Positions 53,801 to 61,988 are shown, counted from the stretch's first letter. The stretch: DNA of 64,000 bases from JBBRDU01 sp038230335 (GCA_038230335.1 JBBRNL010000001.1:124001-188000); one strand, 5' to 3'. A program made the numbers and translations. The notes: generated from the letters alone by a model not told the origin.

Positions 53801-56087
53801 GAACTGGGTAGTTAACTACGACGAGCTGCTCGACCGCCGGCAACTGCTGAATCAGAGCGTCAAGGTCATCCGTTACAAACAGGGCGTGACGCAGGGGAGA
53901 AACGTCCTTATTTCTTCGACGGCGTCGCTGAGTTTGTTGCGATCAATGGTCTTGCGCCGTGTTAGGGATTTAAATCTTGAAATGGAGGACCACGAATGCC
54001 GCGAACTCACCGAGCGGTTTATCAACGATGCAAATGAGATTTCCGGCGATATCGTACTGCGAGCCGCGAAGCGGGGGCGGTACGCAAGCGAGCTGATGGG
54101 TATCGTGCTGAGCCGACACCTCATCCGTAACGAACTCGGCACGAATCGCAGGTTCGGTTGGTATTTCCTGGACGACTACGCTGAGTGGCTCGGCCAACGC
54201 GAGGAACAGATTGCCGATATCCTTGCACTCTCGCCGGAGCAGACAGCCGACGGCGGTCTCCAACTTGCCGTCATTATCACTGAGTCTAAGTATATCGATC
54301 AGGCCAGCCTCGGCCCGAAGCGGAAGGAGTCGCAAAAACAACTCCGAGATACCGTCCGTCGGATCCACGATGCCATCTTCGGCGATCCCAAACGCCTCGA
54401 CCGCGATTTGTGGCTCTCACGATTCTCGGATCTGATGCTGAACGGGATTCAATTCCCCGCGAACTTTCCAATTGATTTAGCCGCCTGGCGGAAAGCAGTG
54501 CGTGACGGCGAATGCGGTATCTACATGCGTGGTTACTCGCACGTTTTTATATCGGGACCATCCGACGCACCTGAGTGCTCGGACTTCGTGACTGTTGCTG
54601 AGGCCGAGCAGTCCTGGCAGGAAGTGTTCTCACGCGCACGACTCCGAGAGGTTGCGACGAGTTACTGGAAAGGCACAAGCCCCACCGCGATTCGCAAAGC
54701 AATCGCAGGGGACGATATTTGGAGTACGCAGACCTACCGAACACCATCCAAACGCATCCAGATCGTTCAACGTCCGAGCAACGGCGGCGATTCATCCGAT
54801 GGAGGCGGGACATCGAGCCAAGGGTCGGGTCCAAATACTACCCCAAGCTCGCCTACGCCGAAGCCTCCTTCGCCAGCGTCTAATCGGCCCGCCGTCCCGT
54901 CTTCTTCAACGGCTCGACCGGCGCCGGTGGCAGCCTCGACCTGGGCGTATCCAAAGATTGATGAGCTCCTTGCGGATTATTCCGGTGGCACTCGAGACAA
55001 CGCCGCGGATGACGAATGGTTAAAGGTCGTGGAGGGGCGCTGTAAGGGTGCATTGCAGCAGTTCCAGCTTCAATCGAAGCTTCTCACGAAAGCTTTAACA
55101 CCAAACGCTGCCCTCCTAAAATTCCAAGGCGGTTCCAATCTTACCGTCGAACAAGTCCTTAGGCGTCGGTCCGAGTTCCTGACCACGCATGGATTGAACG
55201 TGATTTCTGTGCGCGCTGAGCCCGGCGCCGTCTCTATTGCGATCGCGCGGCCGAATCGGCGGATTCTTCACCTCGCGGACGTTTGGAAGAGGTGGAAGCC
55301 CGACTGTTCGCAGGGAAATTCCAGCCTGCTGATTGCAGTTAAGGAAGAAGACAGCAGCCTTATGTTTCTGTCGCCGAAGTTGAACGCGCCACACACGCTT
55401 ATCGCCGGCTCAACCGGGAGCGGCAAGTCTGTGCTAATGCAAAACATCTTGCTTGCTATCGCCTCCACGAACACTCCCGAACAAGCAAAGATCTTCCTGA
55501 TCGATCCCAAGCTAGGCGTCGATTACTTCGCGTTTGAGGGGTTGCCGCATCTGCAAGGCGGCATCATTGAAGATCAGGACAAGGCCGTCTTGAAACTTGA
55601 GGAATTGGTCGGCGAGATGAATCGCCGCTATAGCGTGCTAAAAGCAAACAAGGTCGCGAACATCTTCGACCTAAACAAAAAGCCCGACGTAACAGAGCGA
55701 TTACCTTTGTTGTGGATCATCCACGACGAATTCGCAGAGTGGATGATGACAGAGAGTTACGCTGACGCTGTTTCAAATATCGTTAGCAGGTTGGGCGTGA
55801 AAGCGCGCGCAGCCGGCATATCCCTAGTCTTCGCTGCTCAGCGGCCTGACGCGAACGTGATGCCTATGCAGCTGCGATCGAATTTGGGTAATCGGTTGGT
55901 ATTGCGCGTTGACGGGGAGGGCACGTCAGAGATCGCACTAGGAGAGAAAGGCGCCGAACGCTTGCTAGGTAAGGGACATATTGCCGCAAAGTTAGAAGGC
56001 GAACAGCAGATTGTGTTGGGACAGGTCCCATTCGTTGAAAACAGCTTCATTTCTTCAGTCGTTGACGCGCTGCGCCACGCCCAGTAA
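50829..56087 (+). CDS. sspH: SspH/DptH-like HerA/FtsK-type translocase
   Basis: The 1,752-residue protein has a C-terminal FtsK/HerA ATPase domain: Walker A IAGSTGSGKS near residues 1525-1535, Walker B LLWIIHDEFAEW near 1630 and an AAQRPDANV sensor segment. A low-complexity Ser/Pro/Gly linker (about residues 1315-1365) separates this motor from a long N-terminal part with no motif I recognise. DptH/SspH is the large motor of the phosphorothioate-dependent restriction module. It overlaps sspG by 8 bp and ends 1 bp from the converging HNH gene. Confidence 0.85.
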   Translation: MDSDELIGKVAAEYLRVRLTEDDSAGVARYLLDCLTADQTAAIARAILADANLSQLVEIKLPIHFVGDHSLPDYVLTVERTTYFRNAACEKSALLVANTGDDEEQSLKELVPIGASQLQAHPSLWVGLAANGLPITDQHRGWWIKAIEALLEVRSFALDRFAEYILQTRRAIEDGQPILFALGVALPALHVPRDTAFFHTLNDKTAGHLSKWKGLYAQAIRKRGCYLVKQTPNQTLLLEDDLAAAFDKVKDSIPESIHPVITAFIHAGSGWNQEAAALAQCEWELIKPLFDGLKKEKFNLGKATIEFYDEREADLLTKDEREYLARLSDSKRSDAQEEDENFFRRHRNELKEQPTLKAKWDRFVFGTPIETDDFIQGIALCLEWLFDQDMPSSKRKLEITSDRRTKKDLKDLNVDAGLYFARRYRGLKALFGPRVTWDYGELLNFEALSEVWKTAQKPFVNRSAAKAALQLKFLLELEVELSTGSTETFFKQLIWTYDPNAIASEFPGDWSRLVQHSLVGCRVNREPVSGKGRYQSLDLRNVRTLYPAYGQDRGSFVSIYKKDNDISLVWPANLIKAQEQELLSAPTAANLLAVFQTFQKSYLSAVQGFVEEGLACRLLVKQAEDFGALLHAICTDAKGDRNRERLLRPLLEIGIVAVEGGRVTAIVTPWHPLRLAAMANKALQVSALIRYLLTAEDIFFGDSPLFFKELEQELVHPFYPEIVLGWLGTKPELLSLTDNHLDYSLHEAPVISNDGYDDTNESPSETSVLIVDLTKRFLSLYPHERTNLSVVLYNCDSARLPHALVDRMTELQEDEEDMRCQIILRHRDGIKLRELYEKIIESSDTDADSFVSSEVAKDFMARLRIGIMADQAPVPDPKDGPPADIVFLQDVIARHAGLEWYLETCVAVDSGDFIPARWSRRRPAPSDDMKSVVYLCCPVQTTAGWSFITALTTFLKGDWDGVTSKRLLPARKLDFNDPLTSSIFREIHNLGNWVVNYDELLDRRQLLNQSVKVIRYKQGVTQGRNVLISSTASLSLLRSMVLRRVRDLNLEMEDHECRELTERFINDANEISGDIVLRAAKRGRYASELMGIVLSRHLIRNELGTNRRFGWYFLDDYAEWLGQREEQIADILALSPEQTADGGLQLAVIITESKYIDQASLGPKRKESQKQLRDTVRRIHDAIFGDPKRLDRDLWLSRFSDLMLNGIQFPANFPIDLAAWRKAVRDGECGIYMRGYSHVFISGPSDAPECSDFVTVAEAEQSWQEVFSRARLREVATSYWKGTSPTAIRKAIAGDDIWSTQTYRTPSKRIQIVQRPSNGGDSSDGGGTSSQGSGPNTTPSSPTPKPPSPASNRPAVPSSSTARPAPVAASTWAYPKIDELLADYSGGTRDNAADDEWLKVVEGRCKGALQQFQLQSKLLTKALTPNAALLKFQGGSNLTVEQVLRRRSEFLTTHGLNVISVRAEPGAVSIAIARPNRRILHLADVWKRWKPDCSQGNSSLLIAVKEEDSSLMFLSPKLNAPHTLIAGSTGSGKSVLMQNILLAIASTNTPEQAKIFLIDPKLGVDYFAFEGLPHLQGGIIEDQDKAVLKLEELVGEMNRRYSVLKANKVANIFDLNKKPDVTERLPLLWIIHDEFAEWMMTESYADAVSNIVSRLGVKARAAGISLVFAAQRPDANVMPMQLRSNLGNRLVLRVDGEGTSEIALGEKGAERLLGKGHIAAKLEGEQQIVLGQVPFVENSFISSVVDALRHAQ

Positions 56088-56088
56088 T

Positions 56089-56787
56089 TCAGAGGTATTT
56101 AGGAAGTTTGGGATGCTCCTTGTATCCCTTCGGATACTCGACAGTGAACCTCGGCTTTTTGCTGTGCCTGCAACTAAAAACAGAATCACCATAGATTCGG
56201 TAGATCCAGGTTCCCGCCGTCGTGCCATCTTCATCGGTATCCAAACTGTGCCACACGTCGAAAATATTCTGACCTCTGCTCTCGTGTTTTAGTAAAGGGA
56301 GTTCCGCGTTCCAATTGTTCAGAGAGTCCTTTGTAACGCCGAAGGAATCTAGGAAGTAATCGTATTCAGGATAAAGACGGTACAAGAGCGCCTTGGTGAG
56401 ACGACGAAAATAGGGAACAATTCTCGAAGCCGGAATATTGGCTTGCACCGCAAGGGGAGGAACACCCGGCAGACGGAGTGGCTTTGTGTGAGCTATCACC
56501 TGTCTATGCAGAGCGGGACGTGACTGAATCGATGGCACCGCCTTGTTAACAAAAATCCATTTGCCCGCCGCAGAAGCATTCATGGAACATGAAAACCAAT
56601 ATCGCATAGCCAGATCGTCGTCACTCAGCCGTTCATGACAATCTCTACAGCAATCAGACAGCAAAAGATTAGTTCTCTGGTCAGGCGGAAAGAAGCCCTT
56701 CGCTGGGATATGATCATTTGTGAGATCCTCAGTAGCGCCGCAAATGTAACAATGCGGGCGCTGTGCGGGCTTAACCGGAACAGCCAT
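56089..56787 (-). CDS. HNH-type endonuclease-like protein
   Basis: The 232-residue protein has zinc Cys pairs CYIC (13-16) and CCRDC (47-50), an internal NDHIP (His26) and a CHERLS helix, an HNH/beta-beta-alpha pattern. The catalytic His of HNH enzymes is probably His26. The C-terminal half has no recognised fold. It converges on sspH with a single base between the stops and lies 116 bp downstream of the methyltransferase gene on the same strand. It could provide DNA cutting to the defence system, which otherwise shows no clear nuclease (inference). Confidence 0.75.
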   Translation of the reverse strand: MAVPVKPAQRPHCYICGATEDLTNDHIPAKGFFPPDQRTNLLLSDCCRDCHERLSDDDLAMRYWFSCSMNASAAGKWIFVNKAVPSIQSRPALHRQVIAHTKPLRLPGVPPLAVQANIPASRIVPYFRRLTKALLYRLYPEYDYFLDSFGVTKDSLNNWNAELPLLKHESRGQNIFDVWHSLDTDEDGTTAGTWIYRIYGDSVFSCRHSKKPRFTVEYPKGYKEHPKLPKYL

Positions 56788-56808
56788 CAGATAGTGTGTT
56801 CTGATTCG

Positions 56809-56846
56809 GCTCTATCGCGCATGGTATTGCCGATTTTCGATAGAGC
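56809..56846. promoter_or_regulatory. Inverted repeat upstream of HNH gene
   Basis: A 9-bp perfect inverted repeat (gctctatcg / cgatagagc) with a 20-bp spacer lies in the 116-bp gap between the methyltransferase and the HNH gene. It is suited to binding a dimeric regulator or to an RNA hairpin. No regulator is encoded next to it. Confidence 0.5.
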
Positions 56847-56903
56847 TTGAACTAACTCTGTTAGGCTTGTTCATGGACTCTCGACGATCGGATTGGGTCC
56901 TTG

Positions 56904-58976
56904 TCACAGTGAACCAGCTGCTTTGCTTCCGCGATTAAGCTCATGCACCCTTTGGGACCGAATTGGATTGAGACTTTCGTTCAAGTCAGTGGCTTCCAGC
57001 ACGGCAAGAAAAGTTTGTTTGTCCGGGCCGAGGCCAATCGTGGCTTGGTCAAAACCAAGCTTGCTAAGCTTCGCGCTGAATTTTTTCATCGCTGGCAATC
57101 CAGGGTGCGCCAGCCCCACAAAACGCTCCTTGAAATAGAGCAGTTGGATTCGTGGCCCTTTTGAGTGGTCGAACACTTCGACGAAAAGGGTTCGTAGGTT
57201 CACTTTGATACGCGTTTGCAGTTCAGGCAGCGGCTTTCCGTCAAAGTCGTCGTAGTGTTGAAACGTGATCTTGCCGGAGTGTTTATGGATCTTAATCACG
57301 TCGGCCTGGGACGGATCGCCATAACGGTAAGCAGCGCAGTGAACGTAAATACGTAACACGGGCGGTAGTTCGCTAAGGAGGCTGCGATGGATCATCAGCG
57401 AGTCCTCGTCCTGCCGCCCGATATTGACGCCTTCGCACGCGATATCAATTTCCCCGGGGTCGCCGGCTGCGAAGAGAAGGTCGCGAGCCCGAGCCTGCGC
57501 AGTGGCGACATCGCCGAAGAAGCTTCGTATGTCGTTCTTGATGCGCAGAGGAATTTCTCGGCGAAGGAAGCGCTTCCGAAACTTCGTCATGGCCAGGTAG
57601 ACGAGCACATCCTCCGCACGCGCCTTGCGAACCGTTTGCCAGAGCTGATCGCCATTCCGCGCGACAACCAAACCGAGGGCGCGATTGATACCCCCAGCAG
57701 CTTTCTTCACCTCCGCGAAGCGGTCGAATTCGCCGGGCTCAGGCGCACGCCCAAGTTCTAAGAGAGTCTGCCAGAATTGCTCGAAGAGTTCCTTGTGCAG
57801 CTCGTAACGATCAACATTCCGGCGCTGGCGGCTGATCGGCGCCGAGAATTTTAAGTGCGCGCTGATTTCGGTCCAGTCTATCCGACGGCGATTCCGGCTG
57901 GCCTCGAAGAGCTCCGCATCGTTCTCGCTTCGGAAAACCACGCACACCCCAAGGCCCAGAGTGTTCGCTTCGGCGTCGAGCGTTTGTTCGATCAGGTTTT
58001 CGAGTTCGCCGGGGGCGTAGAATTTTTGAAACGTGTTTGTCTTGGTCAGAAAACCGTCTCGATAAGAGCGCGAGTGCGAATCTGTCTCTTGGCCGGTCAC
58101 CATCGTCGACACGAGCAACACCCGTTCGGCTAGCGAATATGCCTCCCGAAGCGTCGCGATCCGTTCCGCTGGCTGCTCGATGACGTTCAGGACATAACCG
58201 AGATTGACGACGGCAGCAGACGCTTTCGGCGTGTTAGGGCGAAACGCTGGGTCCCATCCAGATGCTTCATAACCCAAGTGGTGGAGCGCCTCGACGTCCA
58301 TCCCGTGTCCGCATCCATAGTCGAAAAATGTATCATTCTTTTTTAGAAGCCCGCGCTCTAAGAGCTGCTTCACGGGTTTCGAAAGGTCGTATCGCTTGAT
58401 CGCGGTCCGATGCCGAGCGATCTCCGCAGGCGCACCTTCTACCGGACCGGGCTCCGTACTTTTTCCGTCGGATGTGAGTGTATGTCCTTCGTAAGCCAGT
58501 CCCTTCCTTCTGAGAAGAGTTAACCATTGTACCCGCAGACCGATTTTTGACGGTTCGCGATAAAGCCCAGCTTCCTCCTCCTGTTGGGTTAGAGCAGCAT
58601 AACAGCGAATTCTCTCATCGCCGGGAGGCAGAAATGTCTCCTTGCGATGCAGGATTGGGGGATTTGCGCGTGCCCGAAAGTCAGTCCGGGTGAGTGATCC
58701 GGTATTTAGATTTATCTTGGTCGCCTCGGCCAAAGAAGGATGCGGATGCGTTTCAAAGTCCGGATAACTCAAGAATGTCATCGCGACTTGGTCACTGTGG
58801 AATTTCAGCAGATTCCAGCGCTTATCCGGCTGAGCAGCGGTCTCGGCTCGGCAGATCGTGTTCCAAAGCTCTGTCGGAACACTGTCCATCCGCGGTCGAG
58901 CCACGTAGGTGGCATCAGGCAGCTTCTTCCCATAGGAAATGGCCGCGACAAGATCGCGAAAGCTGTCGAGGTCCAT
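56904..58976 (-). CDS. Phosphorothioation-associated putative methyltransferase
   Basis: The 690-residue protein matches the DNA-phosphorothioation-associated putative methyltransferase family. Motif I is FFDYGCGHGMD (residues about 217-226), followed by GWDPAF and VVNLGYVLNVIEQP as motif IV-like region. A long C-terminal part (after about 380) contains DRYELHKELFEQFW and no other recognised domain. Family knowledge: such genes co-occur with Dnd/Ssp clusters, but their substrate is unproven and could be DNA or protein. It is on the strand opposite to the ssp array and upstream of the HNH gene in the same direction. Confidence 0.85.
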   Translation of the reverse strand: MDLDSFRDLVAAISYGKKLPDATYVARPRMDSVPTELWNTICRAETAAQPDKRWNLLKFHSDQVAMTFLSYPDFETHPHPSLAEATKINLNTGSLTRTDFRARANPPILHRKETFLPPGDERIRCYAALTQQEEEAGLYREPSKIGLRVQWLTLLRRKGLAYEGHTLTSDGKSTEPGPVEGAPAEIARHRTAIKRYDLSKPVKQLLERGLLKKNDTFFDYGCGHGMDVEALHHLGYEASGWDPAFRPNTPKASAAVVNLGYVLNVIEQPAERIATLREAYSLAERVLLVSTMVTGQETDSHSRSYRDGFLTKTNTFQKFYAPGELENLIEQTLDAEANTLGLGVCVVFRSENDAELFEASRNRRRIDWTEISAHLKFSAPISRQRRNVDRYELHKELFEQFWQTLLELGRAPEPGEFDRFAEVKKAAGGINRALGLVVARNGDQLWQTVRKARAEDVLVYLAMTKFRKRFLRREIPLRIKNDIRSFFGDVATAQARARDLLFAAGDPGEIDIACEGVNIGRQDEDSLMIHRSLLSELPPVLRIYVHCAAYRYGDPSQADVIKIHKHSGKITFQHYDDFDGKPLPELQTRIKVNLRTLFVEVFDHSKGPRIQLLYFKERFVGLAHPGLPAMKKFSAKLSKLGFDQATIGLGPDKQTFLAVLEATDLNESLNPIRSQRVHELNRGSKAAGSL

Positions 58977-59423
58977 GTGTCAATCTGTCGTTGGAATGAT
59001 GCGAATTACTTTCAGTAATTTTTCACGCGCCGCTGCCACATTCAGTACCGCGCCCCTTTTTTGCGCCGCATTGCATGTGTTCACTACGCCGTCTACATCT
59101 GGCTTCTTCTTGCGGATGTGGAAGCTGGAGCGAGGCAAATCTTGCAGAGGACTGGGAAACATATTGTCCGATCGATGGAGATGATATCACAGATACGTTT
59201 TCGATTCTTAGCGGTCCTAGAATCGGGAACTTATCCTTCTTGGCCACGTTATTTGGGCCCAAAGCGCTGCTCTAGAGAAGATCTGCTAGATGAGTTAGGT
59301 GCAATTCTCAAACGAGAAGGTCTAGCTAACGATAACGAAAAGATAAAAAAGAGAATCCGCAGCTCGGCGAACTCTCTTCTTCGGGAGCTGATCTGGCGCG
59401 CACTTCAGCTCGACCAAAGTCGT
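58977..59423. other. 447-bp stretch without a convincing gene
   Basis: This lies between two minus-strand genes. A plus-strand frame from about 59175 encodes charged helical sequence (LLDELGAILKREGLANDNEK, KKRIRSSANSLLRE) but runs into the DUF932 gene, so it is either a gene fragment or chance. The start of the methyltransferase gene and its promoter probably lie here. Confidence 0.4.
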
Positions 59424-60194
59424 TCAATTCTCGCTGAACTTCGGCAGTCCAACGAACGAATCCAAAAGCCCGTGCAAAGCTTCGGTCCGCCGGGGCAACT
59501 CGGTGAGTCCGCCTTTTTGCACTTCCGTGAAGCTGTTGAACAGGCTCCAGAGCGTGCGAGAACGAAACTCTTCGTGCTCGGGATAGCGCCACTCTTTAAG
59601 GATCGCCGGGATTTGACGCGGTGTCGACGCCCCGACATCGGTTGAACGAATGATGAGATCATGCGCCGACCGGTCAGTGACATTCTTGCTCTTATACGCA
59701 GTGATTCGGTTATCCTGATGGTGCCAGCGTTCCATGAGTCGGCCAATTGCCTGCTGCGTAAGCGAGGGTAAATCGCGAAGAATAAATCGCGTATGTTTTC
59801 GCGCGATTTTGACTTCGCCGCTGAAGCTCAGGTTATCACAAACAAACACTTGCCCACCGACAACGACGCCGGCCGGGAAGGATTTGTCGTGACTGTTGCG
59901 TAATCCGAGCACCCATCCGTAATCGGCGTGTGCGGCCCCGTTCTGAATCTCCATTAATCCAAAATAGCGAGCGCCGTCGTGCGTGAGGCTATGTGCCTGG
60001 CCGACGACCCGCAGACCGCTTTGGCCAAGGGCCAACTCTACTTGCTCAATTAAGAGCGAATGAGGAATTGGAGTCCACGTCGGTGTGGGTTTGGGTGTTG
60101 AAACGCCTGCTACCCGGGTTCGGGCGACGGCATGCGCTCCGCAATGCAAAACCAGGTTCGCACGGCGGGGTTGTTTTTCTAATAGTTCTACCAT
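59424..60194 (-). CDS. DUF932 plasmid/phage-type protein
   Basis: The 256-residue protein matches DUF932, a family common in phages, plasmids and integrative elements: GLMEIQNGAAHADYGWVLGL, SHDKSFPAGVV, VGGQVFVCDNLSFSGEV and ARKHT. No reaction is known. A ribosome-binding site (AAGGA, about 6 bases before ATG) is visible. Its start overlaps the end of the next gene upstream by 7 bp. It marks the beginning of the mobile-element backbone next to the defence cargo. Confidence 0.82.
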   Translation of the reverse strand: MVELLEKQPRRANLVLHCGAHAVARTRVAGVSTPKPTPTWTPIPHSLLIEQVELALGQSGLRVVGQAHSLTHDGARYFGLMEIQNGAAHADYGWVLGLRNSHDKSFPAGVVVGGQVFVCDNLSFSGEVKIARKHTRFILRDLPSLTQQAIGRLMERWHHQDNRITAYKSKNVTDRSAHDLIIRSTDVGASTPRQIPAILKEWRYPEHEEFRSRTLWSLFNSFTEVQKGGLTELPRRTEALHGLLDSFVGLPKFSEN

Positions 60195-60415
60195 TTTTTC
60201 CTTTCGTGTTTCGCGGTCAGTAATGACTGAGCGCCTTGTTGTTCATAATCGCCTGCCGATAAGCGGAGATATTGCAGCGCAGTCTTGATTGCCTGGCGTA
60301 CTCCGACTGCGGCGGAAACCGCGACGAAGACGATCCAGTAATGTTGCAGAACTGCCGCCACTACCCCGACGATCAGAACGGCGATTATTATTTTAATCAG
60401 TTGTTTGGTTGTCAT
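60188..60415 (-). CDS. Small membrane protein
   Basis: From the ATG at 60415 the 75-residue protein has two hydrophobic stretches (QLIKIIIAVLIVGVVAAVLQ and WIVFVAVSAAVGV) and a charged C-terminus (LLTAKHERKKW). It overlaps the DUF932 gene. No family is recognised. A hairpin lies just upstream. Confidence 0.55.
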   Translation of the reverse strand: MTTKQLIKIIIAVLIVGVVAAVLQHYWIVFVAVSAAVGVRQAIKTALQYLRLSAGDYEQQGAQSLLTAKHERKKW

Positions 60416-60426
60416 TGGTTTGAAAT

Positions 60427-60459
60427 GGAAAAGCCGGAACACTTGAGGTGATCCGGCTT
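60427..60459 (-). terminator. Terminator-like hairpin
   Basis: On the minus strand an 8-bp perfect stem (aagccgga / tccggctt) is followed by TTTTCCATTT. It lies between the 44-residue gene and the 75-residue gene and could end the upstream transcript or attenuate read-through. Confidence 0.65.
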
Positions 60460-60483
60460 CAGCGGTTTGTGTTTGGGCTCCGC

Positions 60484-60618
60484 TCAACTGCCCACCCATT
60501 GTGCGATGTGATTAAGGACCCGCAGCAGAAGTGCGATCACCGGCCAGAGCTTGTGAACGGCATAGACCAAGATCACCAAGACGGTGAACTTCCAGAGGAG
60601 ATCAAGAGCCTGAAGCAT
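60484..60618 (-). CDS. Tiny single-helix membrane protein
   Basis: The 44-residue frame starts at an ATG 7 bases after AAGGAG and overlaps the nuclease gene by 17 bp. One membrane helix fills most of it (LWKFTVLVILVYAVHKLW). No family is recognised. The strong ribosome-binding site is the main evidence that it is translated. It is too short for most gene finders. Confidence 0.55.
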   Translation of the reverse strand: MLQALDLLWKFTVLVILVYAVHKLWPVIALLLRVLNHIAQWVGS

Positions 60619-61453
60619 ACGGCTTCTCCTTTCCTCCGGACCAGGCGCGGCACTCATTGAAGAACTCGCAGCTGCCACACTGAATCCCGGGTGACGGGAT
60701 AAAATCGCCGCGATCCAATCCATCCACGTAAGCTTCCATGACGTGAAAGAGACGCGTCAGCTGCGCTTCGGAGACGGGAGCAAACCGGTTAACAGCGAGT
60801 TTAGGCGCTTTTGTTTTTATCAGGTGATGCAGCTCAATTGCGCTCTCCGTGCTCCCGGTCGCCTCTCGGTAAAGAAGGCCGTAGGCAGTCGTTTGGGTCT
60901 CGGTGGTGTGGGCCACCATCTCAGCGTCCGGGGAGCGACTGCTCGTCTTGAAGTCGACGATTATTCTACCGGCACGCACGAGATCAATAAACCCGACCAA
61001 CTTCGGCAGGCCTTGAGAGGCCAAGTCAGCCTCCAGTCCCACCTCCACCGCTTCCGGTTTCTCAGATACGGGAATTGGAGTGTGCTGGAAATAGTGCTCA
61101 AGAACGCCCCACGCCGACGCTTTGCTTGTCTCTTCATCGATTCGCCAGTCGATGTCCGGCCCTTCCTTCCACTCCGCCCAAGTCCGATCAAAGAACGCTA
61201 GCGTTGCTTCCAGGTCGAATGGTTCGCCGCGCCAACGGCTTTTGTTCCATTGCTGCAGCACCGCGTGAACCGTGCTCCCCACATGAAGCGCCGGAGAGCG
61301 AGCTTTCTCGACTCCGGCGATATAGCGGAAGAAGAACCTCAAACGACACTGCTGCCAGGTTGAAAGCCTGGAGGCAGAAACCGTTTCGGTGAGTTCCTCG
61401 ATCGATCGGGCGGAGGACGGCTCAATCGACTTCTCCCCTACAGCGGCCGTCAC
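60602..61453 (-). CDS. PD-(D/E)XK nuclease, RecB/Cas4-like
   Basis: The 283-residue protein has a RecB-type nuclease core: SASRLSTWQQC with the first Cys, LHVGSTVHAVLQQW with the His, GFIDLVRAGRIIVDFKTSSR (given as GFIDLV and IVDFKTS) carrying Asp and Asp-x-Lys, and a QTTAYGLLY helix. The C-terminal CGSCEFFNEC plus the early Cys suggest a 4Fe-4S cluster, as in Cas4 and AddB. No Cas genes or CRISPR array are present. Such enzymes occur in phages and plasmids. It overlaps both neighbouring genes. Confidence 0.87.
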   Translation of the reverse strand: MTAAVGEKSIEPSSARSIEELTETVSASRLSTWQQCRLRFFFRYIAGVEKARSPALHVGSTVHAVLQQWNKSRWRGEPFDLEATLAFFDRTWAEWKEGPDIDWRIDEETSKASAWGVLEHYFQHTPIPVSEKPEAVEVGLEADLASQGLPKLVGFIDLVRAGRIIVDFKTSSRSPDAEMVAHTTETQTTAYGLLYREATGSTESAIELHHLIKTKAPKLAVNRFAPVSEAQLTRLFHVMEAYVDGLDRGDFIPSPGIQCGSCEFFNECRAWSGGKEKPYASGS

Positions 61454-61905
61454 TGACGGCCTCCCGCTGCGACGGTCCGGCGCCGGCCACGGAATCCATT
61501 CCCGGTTTGTCCTCCGTGTTTCGCCAGTAGCTCGTCGATAAGTCCACTGGCCTGAAGCTTATTGAGCTGCTCAACCTTGAGGCTGAACATCTCGTTGGCG
61601 ATATCTGTCACCGCCTTTTGATCAAGCTTGTTTTCGGTGATGATCTTTTCGATCAATTGCCGTTGCTTTGGCGAACAGTTCCAACTCGCATCCTGTTCCA
61701 TGCCGTAACCGTTCGGCGGCACGAAGCCGGTTTTCTGGATCTGTTGATCCACGACTTGCTGCAACGACTTGTAAAGTTGCGCGCTTTCTTTGGCGACATT
61801 GTCCAGGTTCTGCAATTCGGTCTCGATCGAGACACTGAATTGATGGGATGAATATCCCGGTAAGCCTGCCTTTTTGCTGTAGGCAGCATTTAATTTAATG
61901 GCCAT
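61450..61905 (-). CDS. Mobile-element protein of unknown function
   Basis: From the ATG at 61905, 7 bases after AGGAG, the 151-residue protein begins KLNAAYSKKAGLPGYSSHQFSVS. It has helical charged sequence and a basic C-terminus (RGRRRTVAAGG). Similar proteins occur beside plasmid and phage RecB-like nucleases, but I cannot name the family. It overlaps the nuclease gene by 4 bp and is probably cotranslated. Confidence 0.6.
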   Translation of the reverse strand: MAIKLNAAYSKKAGLPGYSSHQFSVSIETELQNLDNVAKESAQLYKSLQQVVDQQIQKTGFVPPNGYGMEQDASWNCSPKQRQLIEKIITENKLDQKAVTDIANEMFSLKVEQLNKLQASGLIDELLAKHGGQTGNGFRGRRRTVAAGGRQ

Positions 61906-61937
61906 TTTGTGGCTCCTTTCTTGTTGGTTATCTGAAA

Positions 61938-61968
61938 ACAAAAGCCCGGCGACGTGCCGGGCTTTTGT
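61938..61968. terminator. Strong bidirectional terminator
   Basis: A 13-bp perfect stem (acaaaagcccggc / gccgggcttttgt) with a 5-base loop has T-runs on both sides, as expected for a Rho-independent terminator in either direction. It lies between the 66-residue gene and the 151-residue gene, so it may separate two transcription units or work as an attenuator. Confidence 0.9.
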
Positions 61969-61988
61969 GTGATGGATGTTCCGTTCGC

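Noticed and set aside
39997..56087. BREX-type system (PAPS reductase, kinase and large ATPase can occur there)
   Set aside because: No PglX methyltransferase, BrxC, PglZ or BrxL-like protein is present; the kinase is small and the DptF/H-like genes fit phosphorothioation instead.
59061..59645. Plus-strand frame of about 194 codons
   Set aside because: Its second half lies opposite the DUF932 coding sequence; the first half alone has no recognised domain, so it is kept only as a possible fragment.
60602..61453. Cas4 of a CRISPR-Cas system
   Set aside because: No other cas gene and no regularly spaced repeat array in the window; RecB-like nucleases are common in plasmids and phages.
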